64,000 nucleotides of DNA from Microvirga aerilata (lineage in GTDB: Bacteria > Pseudomonadota > Alphaproteobacteria > Rhizobiales > Beijerinckiaceae): contig NZ_JAEQMY010000022.1 of assembly GCF_016743775.1 (NCBI RefSeq), positions 1 through 64,000 on the forward strand. Reading direction: 5' to 3'. The notes beneath the pieces are model-generated. The model made no database searches. It was not told the origin of the DNA and saw nothing but the letters and a program-made list of their open reading frames with translations. The position numbers and the translations under genes were made by a program. Position 1 is the first letter of the stretch. The number at the start of each line of letters is the position of its first letter. Of the stretch, positions 36,778-46,797 are shown piece by piece.

Positions 36778-37401
36778 TTACCGCCCGAAGATGCCCTTGA
36801 AGAACTGGGCCATCTTGTTGTGCTTCTTCTTGCGGTCCACGTCGGCCTGGCTCTTCACCCAGGCGATCTGCACCACGCGGCGCTCGCCGGCGAAGGGCAG
36901 ATGGCCGTGCCAGGAATTGTCCGAACGCAGGAAGGCGAACATGGTGCCCATGGTGGGGGGCACTTCGAGCTTGTAGCGGTCGTAGTTCTTCTCGTCATAG
37001 AGAACCCGCAGGCGGCCGCCCTCGTCCTGCTGCCACTCGTCGTTCATGTAGACCAGCATGGTCATGACCTTGGACGGGCCGTCCGTATGGATGGCGCCGT
37101 ATTTGGGCTGCGACTTCTTCATGATGGTAGTCAGGCGCGGATACTGGTGGAGGTTGAGCCCGAACTTCTGGGACAGCTCCTCGGTCAGCTCGGGGCCTTC
37201 CAGCTCGTCGATGAGCTGCTTGAAGCGTCCATGGAGCTTGACTTCGTCCACCGTCAGGTAGCCGGGCTTGTCGATGGCCGGGAAATCGCGCCGCAGCTCG
37301 TCGATCTTGTCCTGCTTCAGAAGCTTCGACGCGAGAACGTAATTGTAAGGTTCGCTGGAGCGCTCGGCATTGCGAACGGCTGTCAGGTCGATCAATTCCA
37401 T
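36778..37401 (-). CDS. 2-oxoglutarate and Fe(II)-dependent oxygenase, prolyl hydroxylase-like
   Basis: The 207-residue protein has the facial triad of the superfamily: IHTDGPSK (His and Asp near residue 105), the distal histidine in NSWHGHLPF near 165 and the 2-oxoglutarate-binding arginine in GERRVVQIAW. A GGRLRVLYDE strand precedes the distal histidine. The closest types are prolyl hydroxylase-like enzymes with protein or sugar-polymer substrates; none can be named here. The C-terminal tail is strongly basic. I start at 37401 (MELIDLTA). It is downstream of ppx on the same strand with a spacer of about 130 bases. Confidence 0.8.
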   Translation of the reverse strand: MELIDLTAVRNAERSSEPYNYVLASKLLKQDKIDELRRDFPAIDKPGYLTVDEVKLHGRFKQLIDELEGPELTEELSQKFGLNLHQYPRLTTIMKKSQPKYGAIHTDGPSKVMTMLVYMNDEWQQDEGGRLRVLYDEKNYDRYKLEVPPTMGTMFAFLRSDNSWHGHLPFAGERRVVQIAWVKSQADVDRKKKHNKMAQFFKGIFGR

Positions 37402-37529
37402 AACTATCCCCAAAGGCTAAGTTGCCCGCCTCGTGACGGCCAAAGTACCGAAGTCCTTTGTCGTGTAAACCCTGACGGCGCAAAGGGACAGGGCCGATGG
37501 CGCCCTCCTGCCTCGACCCACGCCGTTCG

Positions 37530-39050
37530 TCAGATGAATTCGATCACCGGCGCCATGTTGAGGAGCTTGCCGAGGGACCGGAGGCGACCGGTGAGGCGTT
37601 CGTTGGCGAGCGGCTCCATATGGGCCGGCAATTGCAGGACGACCTGATTGCCCCGGGCCAGCAGCGGCGCCTGCGGCAGGACGCCCTCCATGGCAACAGA
37701 GACCGGGTAGGCGATCCGCATCAGGGCTGCGAGCAGACGGGCGCGCTCCAGGAGCTTCGTGCCCGCGAGCGTCTTGATGCGCGAGCTGACCTTGTCGGGG
37801 GAGAGCCCCTCGTGCCGGAAGAAGATCGAGAGCGCCAGATAGGCCCGGCCCGGGTGGTCGAGCCCCGCGAAGGCCCCGTAGGCGATGAGGTTGAGGCTCT
37901 GCTCGCCCCGGTAATCGGGATGCGCGCGCCAGCCGATATCGGCGAGCAGGCAGGCCGCCCGGCGCAGGCGCGTGTCGCTCTGCGTTTCGGGCAGGTTCAG
38001 GCTGCGGATAAACGCTTCCGTCCACCCGCACAGCTCTTCCCCATGGCGGGGAGAGCGGGAGCGCAAGAGGTTGAGATCGCTGGCAGCCGCGAGGAGCGGA
38101 TCGCGCTCGCGCGTCTGCAGGTCGAGCTTGTCGAAGAGAACGCCCTCGCGCACGCCGAAAGCGGAGATCGCGACCTCTTTCGGCTCCCCGAGGCGGATAA
38201 TCTCCTCCAGCAGGATCGCCCCATAGGCGAGCAGGGGCCGGCGGGCCTCGGACACGCTCTCGATGTCCTTCAGGGTCTTGGAGTCGGCCTCTTCCACGAG
38301 ATGCAGGAAGTCGAGACCGTCCTCCGGATCGATGATGTAGCCGTGCATCACGTGCAGCGGATAATCCCGCGCCGCCTGGTGCAGCCGCGCCAGGGCGCGC
38401 CATGTGCCGCCAACGGCGTAGAAGGTGCGCCCATGCAGGTTTTCGAGGTATTCGGGGGCACGCTGCAGGGCGTCGCGCACGATCCGCTGCGCCTTCTTCA
38501 GGGAGCCGCCGCTCACGTCCTGGAGGGCCAGGCCGCCGAGCGGCATGGTGATCCCCTGCCCCACCCGCGAGCCCTTCACGTCCACCAGCTCCAGGCTGCC
38601 GCCGCCCATGTCGCCCACGATGCCGTCCGGCTCATAGAATCCGGCGATGACGCCGAGCGCCGAGGACCGCGCCTCCTCCGCGCCCGAGAGCAGGCTGATC
38701 GGCCGGCCGCAGGCGCGCGCCGCGGCCTCCAGGAAGGCGGGCCCGTTGGAGGCGTCGCGCGCCGCGGCCGTGGCCAGCACGAACACCTCGGATACGTTCA
38801 TCGTGTCGCACAGCACCCGGAACCGGGCGAGCGCCCGCAGGGCCCGGTCGACCGCCTCGTCGTCCAGGCGGCCGGTGGTGGCCACATGGCGTCCGAGGCC
38901 GCAGAGAACCTTCTCGTTGTAGATGGGGGTCACGGCCCTGGTCAGGCCCTCATAGGCCACGAGGCGGACCGAGTTCGATCCGATGTCGATGATGGCGACG
39001 GGGCGGCCGATCTTGAGCCGGCCTTGGGCCTCGCGGTTGATATGCTGCAT
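37530..39050 (-). CDS. ppx: Exopolyphosphatase / pppGpp phosphatase family protein
   Basis: This ASKHA-fold phosphatase degrades polyphosphate or pppGpp. The 506-residue product has AIIDIGSNSVRLVAYEG near residue 20, the second phosphate loop VGDMGGGSLELVDVKG near 140 and a C-terminal HD-like helical domain with LLADIGWRAHPDYRGEQ near 370. I start at 39050, one base past the ppk stop codon region; an in-frame ATG at 39110 would overlap ppk by 59 bases. Following ppk directly, it forms the common kinase and phosphatase pair that sets polyphosphate levels. Confidence 0.92.
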   Translation of the reverse strand: MQHINREAQGRLKIGRPVAIIDIGSNSVRLVAYEGLTRAVTPIYNEKVLCGLGRHVATTGRLDDEAVDRALRALARFRVLCDTMNVSEVFVLATAAARDASNGPAFLEAAARACGRPISLLSGAEEARSSALGVIAGFYEPDGIVGDMGGGSLELVDVKGSRVGQGITMPLGGLALQDVSGGSLKKAQRIVRDALQRAPEYLENLHGRTFYAVGGTWRALARLHQAARDYPLHVMHGYIIDPEDGLDFLHLVEEADSKTLKDIESVSEARRPLLAYGAILLEEIIRLGEPKEVAISAFGVREGVLFDKLDLQTRERDPLLAAASDLNLLRSRSPRHGEELCGWTEAFIRSLNLPETQSDTRLRRAACLLADIGWRAHPDYRGEQSLNLIAYGAFAGLDHPGRAYLALSIFFRHEGLSPDKVSSRIKTLAGTKLLERARLLAALMRIAYPVSVAMEGVLPQAPLLARGNQVVLQLPAHMEPLANERLTGRLRSLGKLLNMAPVIEFI

Positions 39051-39051
39051 G

Positions 39052-41370
39052 TCAGCGCTGCCCGCGTTTTGCGAGCGCCTTGGGGCTGGAGGTTTTGAGG
39101 GATTTGCCACGGCCCGACAGACTCGGATTTGTCATGAAATACTTGTGAGCATTGAATGGTTCCTCGCCCTTGGCCGGCACCACCCGCTGACTCGTGCCGT
39201 CGGGTAATACCGTCCAGCTCTGCTCGTTGTCGAGAAGGTTGGCGAGCATGATCTGGTCCAGCACCTGCTGGTGAACGGTCGGGTTGACGATGGGCATGAG
39301 CGCCTCGACGCGCCGGTCGAGATTGCGCGACATGAGATCGGCGGACGAGATGTACACATGGGCCTTCGGATTGGGAAAGCCATGCCCGTTGCCGAAGGCA
39401 TAGATCCGGGTGTGCTCCAGGAAGCGCCCGACGATGGACTTGACCCGAATGTTCTCCGACAGGCCCTTGATGCCGGGCCTGAGGCAGCAGATGCCGCGCA
39501 CGATGAGGTCGATCTGCACGCCGGCCGCGGACGCATCGTAGAGCGCATCGATGATGTCGGGATCGACGAGCGAGTTGCACTTGCCCCAGATCGCGCCCGG
39601 CCGCCCCGCCTTGGCGTGCGCCACCTCCTCGTCGATGTGCTGGAGCAGGCGCTTCCGCAAGGTCAGCGGCGACACGGCCATGCGCTCCAGCTCCGCCGGC
39701 TCCGCGTATCCCGTCACGTAGTTGAAGATGCGCGACACGTCCCGCCCGATCACCGGATCGGCCGTGAAGTAGGACAGGTCCGTATAGATGCGGGCCGTGA
39801 TCGGGTGGTAGTTGCCCGTGCCCACATGGCAGTAGGTGATGAGCTGGCTGCCTTCGCGGCGCACCACCATGGACAGCTTGGCATGGGTCTTCAGCTCGAT
39901 GAAGCCGAACACAACCTGCGCGCCGGCCCGCTCCAGGTCGCGCGCCCAGCGGATGTTGGCCTCCTCGTCGAAGCGGGCCTTCAGCTCCACCAGGGCCGTG
40001 ACGGATTTGCCCGCCTCCGCCGCCTCGGCCAGCGCCGCCACGATGGGCGAGTCGGACGAGGTGCGGTAGAGCGTCTGCTTGATCGCCACCACGTTCGGGT
40101 CCCCGGCGGCCTGGCGCAGGAACTGCACCACCGCGTCGAAGGACTCGTAAGGATGGTGGACGATGATGTCCTTCTCGCGGATCGCCGCGAAGCAATCGCC
40201 GCTGTGCTCGCGGATGCGCTCGGGGAAGCGCGGGTTGTAGGGCTTGAACTTGAGGTCGGGCCGCTCGAGCGCCACGAGCTGGGACAGATCCCGCAGGCCC
40301 ATCATGCCCTCGACCACGAAGACCTCGTCCTCGGAAACCTCCGATTCCTCAGCCACGAAGAGGCGCAGGTCCTCCGGCATGGCGGCTTCGACCTCCAGGC
40401 GGATCACGCTGCCGCGGCGGCGCTGCTTCAGGGCCGTCTCGAACAGGCGCACCAAATCCTCGGCTTCCTCCTCCACCTCGATGTCGGAGTCGCGGATTAC
40501 CCGGAAGGCGCCCTGCCCCTGCACGTCGTAGCCCGGGAACAGGCGGCTCGTGTAGAGCACGATCATCTGCTCGAGCGCGATGAAGCGGATCGAGCCGGTC
40601 TCGGCGAAATCCGGCAGGCGGATGAAGCGCTCGGCCCTGACCGGCAGGCGGATGAGGGCGTTGAGCACCTTGCCGTCGCTCTGGCGAACCAGTTTCAGGG
40701 CGATCGAGGATCCGAGATTGGGAATGAACGGGAATGGATGCGCCGGGTCGATGGCAAGCGGCGTCAGCACCGGGAAGACATGGTTGAGAAAGTAGTCCTC
40801 GAGCCAGGACGCCTCGGACTTCGTCAGCCCTGCTCCCTCGATAAGGACGATGCCCTCCCCCTGGATCGTCTCGCGCAGCTCGCGCCAGCGCCGCTGCTGA
40901 TCGGAGGCAAGGTTGGAGACCGCGACCGAGATCCTCGCAAGCTGCTCCTGCGGCGAGAGCCCGTCCTGCGAGGTGGTGGCCACGCCGGAACGCACCTGGC
41001 CCCGCAGGCCCGCAACGCGCACCATGAAGAACTCGTCGAGGTTCTCGGCCGAGATCGACAGGAAGCGCAGCTGCTCCAGCAGGGGATGATTGCGGTTCGA
41101 CGCCTCTTCCAGCACGCGCCGGTTGAACTGGAGCCAGGACAGCTCCCGGTTGATGAAGCGCTGAGGGAACTGCCGCAGCACCGCCCCGTCCAGATCGATA
41201 TCGGGCGGAGCCTTCGGCAGGGGCGCCTCGCTGACGGTCTCAAGCTCCTTCAAAGCGTTCGCGCTACGCACCTCGATCTCCGCCGTTTCCTTCTTCGGCG
41301 TCCGTTTTGCTTTGAGCTTCGTGACAGCTTCACGACGGCTCAGGGCTGGGGCGTTGGTATCGGGCTTCAC
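39052..41370 (-). CDS. ppk1: Polyphosphate kinase 1
   Basis: PPK1 reversibly makes polyphosphate from ATP at the membrane face. The 772-residue protein has the N-terminal block [19 protein letters not shown] near residue 73, [20 protein letters not shown] near 107 and the catalytic half with [16 protein letters not shown], which carries the phosphorylated histidine, then HVGTGNYHP. The first 60 residues are a variable charged extension. Its start overlaps the hdaA stop by four bases and ppx follows at once. Length is slightly above the usual 690-730 because of the extension. Confidence 0.96.
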   Translation of the reverse strand: MKPDTNAPALSRREAVTKLKAKRTPKKETAEIEVRSANALKELETVSEAPLPKAPPDIDLDGAVLRQFPQRFINRELSWLQFNRRVLEEASNRNHPLLEQLRFLSISAENLDEFFMVRVAGLRGQVRSGVATTSQDGLSPQEQLARISVAVSNLASDQQRRWRELRETIQGEGIVLIEGAGLTKSEASWLEDYFLNHVFPVLTPLAIDPAHPFPFIPNLGSSIALKLVRQSDGKVLNALIRLPVRAERFIRLPDFAETGSIRFIALEQMIVLYTSRLFPGYDVQGQGAFRVIRDSDIEVEEEAEDLVRLFETALKQRRRGSVIRLEVEAAMPEDLRLFVAEESEVSEDEVFVVEGMMGLRDLSQLVALERPDLKFKPYNPRFPERIREHSGDCFAAIREKDIIVHHPYESFDAVVQFLRQAAGDPNVVAIKQTLYRTSSDSPIVAALAEAAEAGKSVTALVELKARFDEEANIRWARDLERAGAQVVFGFIELKTHAKLSMVVRREGSQLITYCHVGTGNYHPITARIYTDLSYFTADPVIGRDVSRIFNYVTGYAEPAELERMAVSPLTLRKRLLQHIDEEVAHAKAGRPGAIWGKCNSLVDPDIIDALYDASAAGVQIDLIVRGICCLRPGIKGLSENIRVKSIVGRFLEHTRIYAFGNGHGFPNPKAHVYISSADLMSRNLDRRVEALMPIVNPTVHQQVLDQIMLANLLDNEQSWTVLPDGTSQRVVPAKGEEPFNAHKYFMTNPSLSGRGKSLKTSSPKALAKRGQR

Positions 41371-42059
41371 TCGTTTTCATCCGTTTCCTGCGCGGCGCCA
41401 AGGATCTCCGCCGCAATCGCCCGCGACACGCGCCGGCCCCGGCTCAGGGCCTCCCTGTCGAGGAGACCCACAAACTCGGATGCCTTTGCCAGCGATCGTT
41501 CGATCCTCAGGGCAATATAGTCGACAACGGAGGTATCGACCACGAGTTGCCTGTCCACGAACAGCTTCACCAGAACGGCCTTGAGCAGGGCGTCGTCCGG
41601 AGCCTCCAGGGATACGCTCGGCGCGAGCCGCAGGCGCGACAGGAGATCGGGGGTCCGCAAGCCCCAGCGGTCGGGCGGGATTTCGCAGGTGATGAGGAGC
41701 GAGGCCTTCTTCTCCCGCGCGAGGTTCAGGAGATGGAACAGGGCCGCCTCGTCCCTCTCTCCCCGGTCCATGTCCTCGATGGCGAGCGCCCCGTTCGAGA
41801 CCAGGTGGGGAACCTTGTCGTGGGTGATCCCGGAGGCATCGACCGTCCAGGCGCGGGCGTTCGTGGCCCAGATCGAGGCCAGATGGCTCTTGCCGCTGCC
41901 GCGCGGGCCCACGAGCAGCAGGATGGTATCGGGCCAGTCCGGCCAGTTCTCGATGAGGCCGTAGGCCTGCTCGTTGGACGGGCTGACGAGAAAATCCTCC
42001 GCGCCGAACCGGGGATCGAGGGGGAGGTCGAAGGCGAGCTGCTTGGGGGTCTCACGCAT
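41367..42059 (-). CDS. hdaA: DnaA-like regulator of replication initiation, HdaA
   Basis: HdaA promotes hydrolysis of DnaA-bound ATP with the sliding clamp, preventing over-initiation. The 230-residue protein begins with the clamp-binding-type segment [11 protein letters not shown], then Walker [15 protein letters not shown] near residue 50, Walker [17 protein letters not shown] near 88 and sensor-type residues, but it ends before any DnaA-box-binding domain, which fits Hda rather than DnaA. It overlaps perM upstream by eight bases and ppk downstream by four. It may link replication control and polyphosphate transcriptionally. Confidence 0.92.
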   Translation of the reverse strand: MRETPKQLAFDLPLDPRFGAEDFLVSPSNEQAYGLIENWPDWPDTILLLVGPRGSGKSHLASIWATNARAWTVDASGITHDKVPHLVSNGALAIEDMDRGERDEAALFHLLNLAREKKASLLITCEIPPDRWGLRTPDLLSRLRLAPSVSLEAPDDALLKAVLVKLFVDRQLVVDTSVVDYIALRIERSLAKASEFVGLLDREALSRGRRVSRAIAAEILGAAQETDENE

Positions 42060-43170
42060 TGATATCGGCCTTCTGCTCGGCCTCGACCCGGGGTTTGAGG
42101 ATCACCGGGTCGGCGCCGCGATAGAGCGGGCTTGCCAGATACTGGCGCAGGGCAAAGCGCGCGATGACCCCGATGGCGGCGGCGAGCGGCACCGCCAGGA
42201 GCAGGCCGACGAAGCCGAACAGGGCCCCGAATGCCACGAGGGCGAACATGAGCCAGACCGGGTGCAGGCCCACGGATTCGCCCACGAGCTTCGGCGACAG
42301 GATGTTGCCCTCGACGAACTGGCCGAAGATGAAGATGCCCAGCGTCGCGGCGATCATGGTCCAGTCCGGCCAGAACTGCACGATGGCGACGCCCACGGAG
42401 AGGATGAGGCCGGTGAGCGAGCCCACATAGGGAATGAAGCTCAAGATGCCGGCCGTCATGCCGATCAGCCCGCCGAAGTTGAGCCCGATCAGGGCGAGGC
42501 TCACCGCATAGAAGGTGCCGAGGATGAGGCAGACCAGCGCCTGTCCGCGGACGAATCCCGCGATCGCCCGGTCGATGTCGCGGGCGATGTTGCGGATCGT
42601 GTCCCGGTGGCGCATGGGCATCCAGGAATCGACCGTGCGCACCATGCGGTCCCAGTCGACGAGCATGTAGAAGGCCACCACAGGCGTCACCACCAGCAGG
42701 GAGAAGATGCCGATCAGGGCCTGCCCGCCGGACCACAGCCCCTGCAGGAAGGTGGTCATCCAGGCGATGCCCTGGCTGATGAGGTTGCCGACGGAAGGGG
42801 GCGCTGCCGGCAGCACCTCCTCGATGCCGAGCCTTCGGATCAACGGGCCCAGCTGCTCGGCGCCCAGCTCCTGAAGCCTCGTGACGTAGCCCGGCAGCCT
42901 TTCGACGAAGGCCCCCACCTGCTGCGCCGCGAAAGGCACCAGGACCACCAGGGCGAGAATGAAAACCAGGACGAACAGAACCAGGATCAGAAGGCTGGCG
43001 CCGAGGCGCCCGATGCCCACCTTCTGCAGCCGGTCGGCCAGGGGGTCGAGGAGATATGCCAGCGCGAAGCCCGCCACGAAGGGCAGGAGGATGCCCCGCA
43101 GCACGAACAGCAGCAGCACCGCGACGACCAGCGCCGCAATCCAGAACCCGATCTGCCGTTGGACCGTCAT
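42052..43170 (-). CDS. AI-2E family transporter (PerM-like)
   Basis: The 372-residue protein has about eight membrane helices with an early periplasmic domain (about residues 65-140), the standard layout of the AI-2E/PerM permease family. The first helix pair lies at residues 8-45, and late helices carry IGMTAGILSFIPYVGSLTGL near 235 and FGFVGLLLAVPLAAAIGV near 325. Substrates differ between members and are mostly unknown. It is the second gene of the pgsA-perM-hdaA-ppk-ppx run, 25 bases after pgsA, overlapping hdaA by eight. The conserved coupling to hdaA across alphaproteobacteria does not reveal a job. Confidence 0.88.
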   Translation of the reverse strand: MTVQRQIGFWIAALVVAVLLLFVLRGILLPFVAGFALAYLLDPLADRLQKVGIGRLGASLLILVLFVLVFILALVVLVPFAAQQVGAFVERLPGYVTRLQELGAEQLGPLIRRLGIEEVLPAAPPSVGNLISQGIAWMTTFLQGLWSGGQALIGIFSLLVVTPVVAFYMLVDWDRMVRTVDSWMPMRHRDTIRNIARDIDRAIAGFVRGQALVCLILGTFYAVSLALIGLNFGGLIGMTAGILSFIPYVGSLTGLILSVGVAIVQFWPDWTMIAATLGIFIFGQFVEGNILSPKLVGESVGLHPVWLMFALVAFGALFGFVGLLLAVPLAAAIGVIARFALRQYLASPLYRGADPVILKPRVEAEQKADINA

Positions 43171-43195
43171 CGGCTCTCCTATCAGCTTTCGGCCT

Positions 43196-43726
43196 TCAGC
43201 CCGTCATATGCCGCAGCCAGCCTCCGAGATAGGCACCGGCAGAGGCTACGGTCAAGGCAGCCACCAGCGCCATGGCGATATCCTCCAGCCCCGCAAGCTC
43301 CGCCCCGAAGGCATTGGCGGCGAGCGCGAAGGCCGCGAAGGCGATCTGGGCTCCCGTATTGAGCTTGCTCACGAGGAGCGGCTTGATCTCGACCGGCCGG
43401 CTCATGACCCAGGACAGGAGCACGGCGGCCACGATCATCACGTCCCGGGACACCACGACGATGGCGAGCCAGCCTGGGATCGCGCCAGAGACGGCGAGCG
43501 TCACATAGATCGACACCAGGAGCGCCTTGTCGGCGATGGGATCGATATAGGCTCCGAATTCGCTCCTCATGTCGAACCGGCGGGCGATGAACCCGTCGAC
43601 GGCATCCGAGATCCCGGCCACCACGAACAGCACGAACGCCGCCGCCCACCGCTGCTGCATGATCGTGACGATCACGATGGGAACGATGATGAGGCGCCCG
43701 ATGGTGATGATGTTCGGAATGGTCAT
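43196..43726 (-). CDS. pgsA: CDP-alcohol phosphatidyltransferase, PgsA-like
   Basis: This inner-membrane enzyme moves a phosphatidyl group from CDP-diacylglycerol to an alcohol, most likely glycerol 3-phosphate. The family signature is complete: DAVDG followed by FIARR, then GAYIDPIADK (near residues 41-67), containing all the conserved aspartates. About five membrane helices surround it. I start at 43726 (MTIPNIITIGR), giving 176 residues; the longer open frame upstream runs through a dispersed repeat. It leads the operon continuing into perM. A cardiolipin-type acceptor cannot be excluded. Confidence 0.88.
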   Translation of the reverse strand: MTIPNIITIGRLIIVPIVIVTIMQQRWAAAFVLFVVAGISDAVDGFIARRFDMRSEFGAYIDPIADKALLVSIYVTLAVSGAIPGWLAIVVVSRDVMIVAAVLLSWVMSRPVEIKPLLVSKLNTGAQIAFAAFALAANAFGAELAGLEDIAMALVAALTVASAGAYLGGWLRHMTG

Positions 43727-43802
43727 CGGGGTGATGATGGTCGCTTGAGGGGCGGAGTTCAATCGGATGGGTGGGGATAACGGCCGACGATGACGTGGGA
43801 GG

Positions 43803-43903
43803 GTGTCATTCCCGGCCGGAGCGCAGCGGAGGGGAAGGGAATCCATCGTGCTGAGACTGAGAGTGGGATCCCCTTCCCTCACTTCGTTCGCCGGGGATGA
43901 CAC
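43803..43903. repeat. Dispersed palindromic repeat, family B variant
   Basis: Ends GTGTCATTCCCGGC and GCCGGGGATGACACC are mirror images; the centre has GGGAAGGGAATCC facing GGATCCCCTTCCC. The same variant recurs at 43932 and 49317. Confidence 0.85.
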
Positions 43904-43931
43904 CACGGATACGATCTCGGGACTTTGCTCT

Positions 43932-44045
43932 CAGTGTCATTCCCGGCCGGAAGCGGCAGAGCCGCTGGAGGGGAAGGGAATCCATACCACTGCGCATGTG
44001 GGTGGATCCCCTTCCCGGTCCTGCGGACCGCCGGGGATGACACCG
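43932..44045. repeat. Dispersed palindromic repeat, family B variant, second tandem copy
   Basis: It has the same ends and centre as the copy at 43803, plus an extra small palindrome AGCGGCAGAGCCGCT in the left half. The two copies sit 28 bases apart. Confidence 0.85.
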
Positions 44046-44125
44046 CTGGAATCCTCCTCCGTCGCTCAAATCCCCTTGCCTCCCGCCCCCTCTCGCCTTA
44101 CTGCCCCCTCAACACGGGGTGAGCC

Positions 44126-45196
44126 ATGACGACCGAGAAGCAGACGAACGGCCTGACCTATGCCCAAGCGGGCGTCGACATCGACGCGGGCAACGCCATG
44201 GTCGACCAGATCAAGCCCCTGGTGCGCTCGACGCGCCGGCCCGGGGCCGATGCTGAGATCGGCGGCTTCGGCGGGCTCTTCGACCTCAAGGCCGCAGGCT
44301 TCAAGGACCCGATCCTGGTGGCGGCCAATGACGGGGTCGGCACCAAGGTGAAGATCGCCATCGACACCGGCATCCACGACACCATCGGCATCGACCTCGT
44401 GGCCATGTGCGTGAACGACATCATCGTGCAGGGCGCCGAGCCCCTGTTCTTCCTCGACTATTTCGCCACCGGAAAGCTCTCGCCGGAGGTCGGCGTGCAT
44501 ATCGTCAAGGGCATCGCCGAGGGCTGCGTCCAGGCGGGCTGCGCGCTGATCGGCGGCGAGACCGCCGAGATGCCGGGGCTCTACGCCAAGGGCGACTATG
44601 ATCTCGCGGGCTTCGCCGTGGGGGCGGCCGAGCGCGGCACCCTGCTGCCGAAGGATGTGAAGGTGGGAGACGTGCTCATCGGCCTGCCCTCCTCGGGCGT
44701 CCATTCCAACGGCTTCTCCCTGGTGCGTCGGATCGTCGAGCATTCGGGCCTCGCCTGGGATGCGCCCGCCCCCTTTGCAGAAGGACAAACCCTCGCACAA
44801 GCCCTGCTGGAGCCGACCCGGATCTACGTGAAGGCGCTCCTGGAGGCGCTGAAAGGCGGCGACGGCATCAACGCGCTCTGCCACATCACCGGCGGCGGCT
44901 TCCCGGACAATATCCCGCGCGTTCTGCCGGACGGCATCGGCGTGCGCCTCGACCTCGATGCCATTGCCGCTCCGCCCGTGTTCGGCTGGCTGGCCAAGAC
45001 CGGCGGCGTGGCCGGGGCCGAGATGCTGCGCACCTTCAACTGCGGCATCGGCATGATCGTGGTGGCAGGCGCCGATCAGGCGGACGCCGTGATGGAGCGC
45101 CTGCGCCAAGCGGGCGAGCGCCCGGTGCGGATCGGCGAGACCGTCGCCCATGCGGGCGGCGAGCGCGTGCAGACCGCAGGGTCCTTGAAGCTCTGA
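44126..45196 (+). CDS. purM: Phosphoribosylformylglycinamidine cyclo-ligase
   Basis: PurM (AIR synthetase) closes the imidazole ring in purine synthesis, using ATP. The 356-residue protein opens with [20 protein letters not shown], has the ATP-binding N-terminal segment [16 protein letters not shown] near residue 71, then [20 protein letters not shown] near 99, and the C-terminal domain with [18 protein letters not shown] near 253. All are intact. Its stop overlaps the purN start (TGATG), so the two are translationally coupled. It is divergent from pgsA. Confidence 0.97.
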   Translation: MTTEKQTNGLTYAQAGVDIDAGNAMVDQIKPLVRSTRRPGADAEIGGFGGLFDLKAAGFKDPILVAANDGVGTKVKIAIDTGIHDTIGIDLVAMCVNDIIVQGAEPLFFLDYFATGKLSPEVGVHIVKGIAEGCVQAGCALIGGETAEMPGLYAKGDYDLAGFAVGAAERGTLLPKDVKVGDVLIGLPSSGVHSNGFSLVRRIVEHSGLAWDAPAPFAEGQTLAQALLEPTRIYVKALLEALKGGDGINALCHITGGGFPDNIPRVLPDGIGVRLDLDAIAAPPVFGWLAKTGGVAGAEMLRTFNCGIGMIVVAGADQADAVMERLRQAGERPVRIGETVAHAGGERVQTAGSLKL

Positions 45197-45867
45197 TGTC
45201 GCGCCGCCGCGTCGCCATCCTGATCTCGGGCCGCGGCTCAAACATGCTGTGGCTGATCGAGGCGGCGAACGCGCCGGGTTTCCCGGCCGAAATCGCGCTC
45301 GTGCTCTCCAACCGCCCCGATGCGGAAGGCCTCACGCGGGCGAAGGACGCCGGGATCGCGACGCTTGCCGTCGACCACAAGAACTATCCCACCCGCGAGA
45401 GCTTCGAGCAGGCCCTCGACGCGGCTCTGGTCGCGCACGACATCGCCTTCATCTGCCTTGCGGGCTTCATGCGCGTGCTCACGGACTGGTTCGTGGAACG
45501 CTGGGCCGGCCGGATGATCAACATCCACCCGTCCCTCCTGCCCCTGTTCCGGGGCACGCACACCCATCGAAGGGCCCTGGAAGAAGGCGTTCTGGTTCAT
45601 GGCTGCACGGTGCATTTCGTGGTGCCGGAGCTGGATGCGGGCCCGATCATCGCCCAGGCCGTGGTGCCGGTGGTGCCGGGCGACACGCAGGAGAGCCTCG
45701 CCGCCCGCGTGATCGTGCAGGAGCACCGGCTTTATCCGCAGGCGCTGAGAATGATCTGCGACGGGACGGCTCGCCTGGAGAATGGGCGGGTGGTGTTTGC
45801 GCAGGGCTGGGATGCGGGCGGGGCGCTGCACGTACCGGCTCATGCGGAGCGTGCCGTATCGGAATGA
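45196..45867 (+). CDS. purN: Phosphoribosylglycinamide formyltransferase
   Basis: PurN transfers a formyl group from 10-formyltetrahydrofolate to GAR in purine synthesis. The 223-residue protein has the substrate loop VAILISGRGSNMLWLIE near residue 6, the catalytic-site block NIHPSLLPLFRGTHTHRRAL (Asn and His, near 110) and VHFVVPELDAGPIIAQA with the third conserved residue, Asp. The C-terminal tail is about 20 residues longer than the E. coli protein. It is coupled to purM by a one-base overlap of stop and start. Confidence 0.96.
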   Translation: MSRRRVAILISGRGSNMLWLIEAANAPGFPAEIALVLSNRPDAEGLTRAKDAGIATLAVDHKNYPTRESFEQALDAALVAHDIAFICLAGFMRVLTDWFVERWAGRMINIHPSLLPLFRGTHTHRRALEEGVLVHGCTVHFVVPELDAGPIIAQAVVPVVPGDTQESLAARVIVQEHRLYPQALRMICDGTARLENGRVVFAQGWDAGGALHVPAHAERAVSE

Positions 45868-45938
45868 CCGATTGACATATGCCCGGAACGGGCGTGGAAT
45901 CCGACGTGCTGGGGTGGCCTCTTTGACGGGAGGAAGCC

Positions 45939-46349
45939 ATGCAATCGCTTAACCGTCGCCAGACCTTGCTCAATCTTGCCGCAGGGTCCGTTGTTCTTCC
46001 AGCCCTGCCTGCCGCCGCTCAAACCTCCGGTTCGCCCGAAGGCAGGGAAATCGCGCCGGGCGTCCGCCGTGTGGACTATTCGAAGCGCGAGACCATGATC
46101 CCGAACTACAAAACGGTCTCGATGCGCGACAACATCTATCAACCGGGCGCGAGCACCAGCGGTGCGAGCATGGGCAATGACATGGTCTGCCACATGCTCG
46201 AGGGTGAGCTGACGGTGGACACGGGATCCGGCGACACCCTCTACAAAAAGGGTGACGTATGGTCGTGCGCCAAAAATATGCCGGAGCGCAGCAAGAACAA
46301 CGGCACCACGGTGGCCATCATGCGCGTGATCGACCTTCTGCCTGGATAG
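45939..46349 (+). CDS. Cupin-fold protein with a twin-arginine-type signal
   Basis: The 136-residue protein starts with NRRQTLLNLAAGSVVLPALP, a likely Tat signal (RR followed by a hydrophobic run), cleaved around AAAQ near residue 28. The mature part resembles a small cupin barrel: GNDMVCHMLEGELTVDTGSGD then YKKGDVWSCAKNMPERSKN. Only part of the usual metal-binding histidine set is evident (His in VCHMLEGE), so metal binding is unsure. A strong terminator follows. It stands apart from purN by 71 bases. A Tat substrate would suit a protein folded with a cofactor in the cytoplasm; that is inference. Confidence 0.75.
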   Translation: MQSLNRRQTLLNLAAGSVVLPALPAAAQTSGSPEGREIAPGVRRVDYSKRETMIPNYKTVSMRDNIYQPGASTSGASMGNDMVCHMLEGELTVDTGSGDTLYKKGDVWSCAKNMPERSKNNGTTVAIMRVIDLLPG

Positions 46350-46387
46350 GCTCTGGCGCGCCATTCCTGAAAGGCTGAAACGAAGAA

Positions 46388-46410
46388 GGCCGGGCGAGCC
46401 CGGCCTTTTT
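46388..46410 (+). terminator. Factor-independent terminator of the cupin gene
   Basis: GGCCGGG, a four-base loop and CCCGGCC are followed by TTTTT. It lies 38 bases past the cupin stop and 22 before the convergent gene stop. Upstream GAAGAA gives a weaker T-rich tail on the other strand, so it may work both ways. Confidence 0.9.
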
Positions 46411-46431
46411 GCATCGCTTCACCGATCAGGA

Positions 46432-46797
46432 TCAGATCTGCGGACGCGGCAGGCGGCAGGCGTCGAGGGCCGCCAGAGCCTTGCCGCGGGCCGTGTCGTT
46501 GAACACGCCGGTGTCGCGATAGGCCTGAACCTCCTCGGCGCTGAGCGAGCGCATGGTGCGGCCCGCGTAGCAATCGCAGGCCCGGTTGAGGGAGGACTCG
46601 CTCGCCTCGCTCTGGAGCTTGGCCTGCGTGACGGCGCAGGCCTGGCTCACCCGGGCGCGCAGCTGGGGGACGCTTTCGGTCTTCAGCGCGGGATCGGGCT
46701 GATACTGCGTCGGCATGTTGGAGGCGGCGGCAAAAGCGGCGGTCGCGCTCAGGGTGACGGCGGCGGCAACCAGCAGCGCGCGGACGGTCGAGGTCAT
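46432..46797 (-). CDS. Small exported cysteine-containing protein of unknown function
   Basis: The 121-residue protein has a clear signal peptide (hydrophobic run at residues 6-22, cleavage after AFA near 23). The mature part has four cysteines: QACAVTQAKL near 54, two in ACDCYAGRTM near 74, and one near the C-terminus in LDACRLP, suggesting two disulfides in the periplasm. The helical segment LSAEEVQAYRDTGVF recalls small secreted proteins annotated only as hypothetical. I do not recognise a family. It is convergent with the cupin gene. Confidence 0.75.
   Translation of the reverse strand: MTSTVRALLVAAAVTLSATAAFAAASNMPTQYQPDPALKTESVPQLRARVSQACAVTQAKLQSEASESSLNRACDCYAGRTMRSLSAEEVQAYRDTGVFNDTARGKALAALDACRLPRPQI

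Larger units (their letters stand above)
43727..44125. other. Divergent spacer between pgsA and purM occupied by two repeats
   Basis: No gene is seen in about 400 bases. Two family B-type elements lie in tandem at 43803-43903 and 43932-44045. Promoters for both divergent genes should lie at the two ends; I could not pick convincing boxes. Confidence 0.7.
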
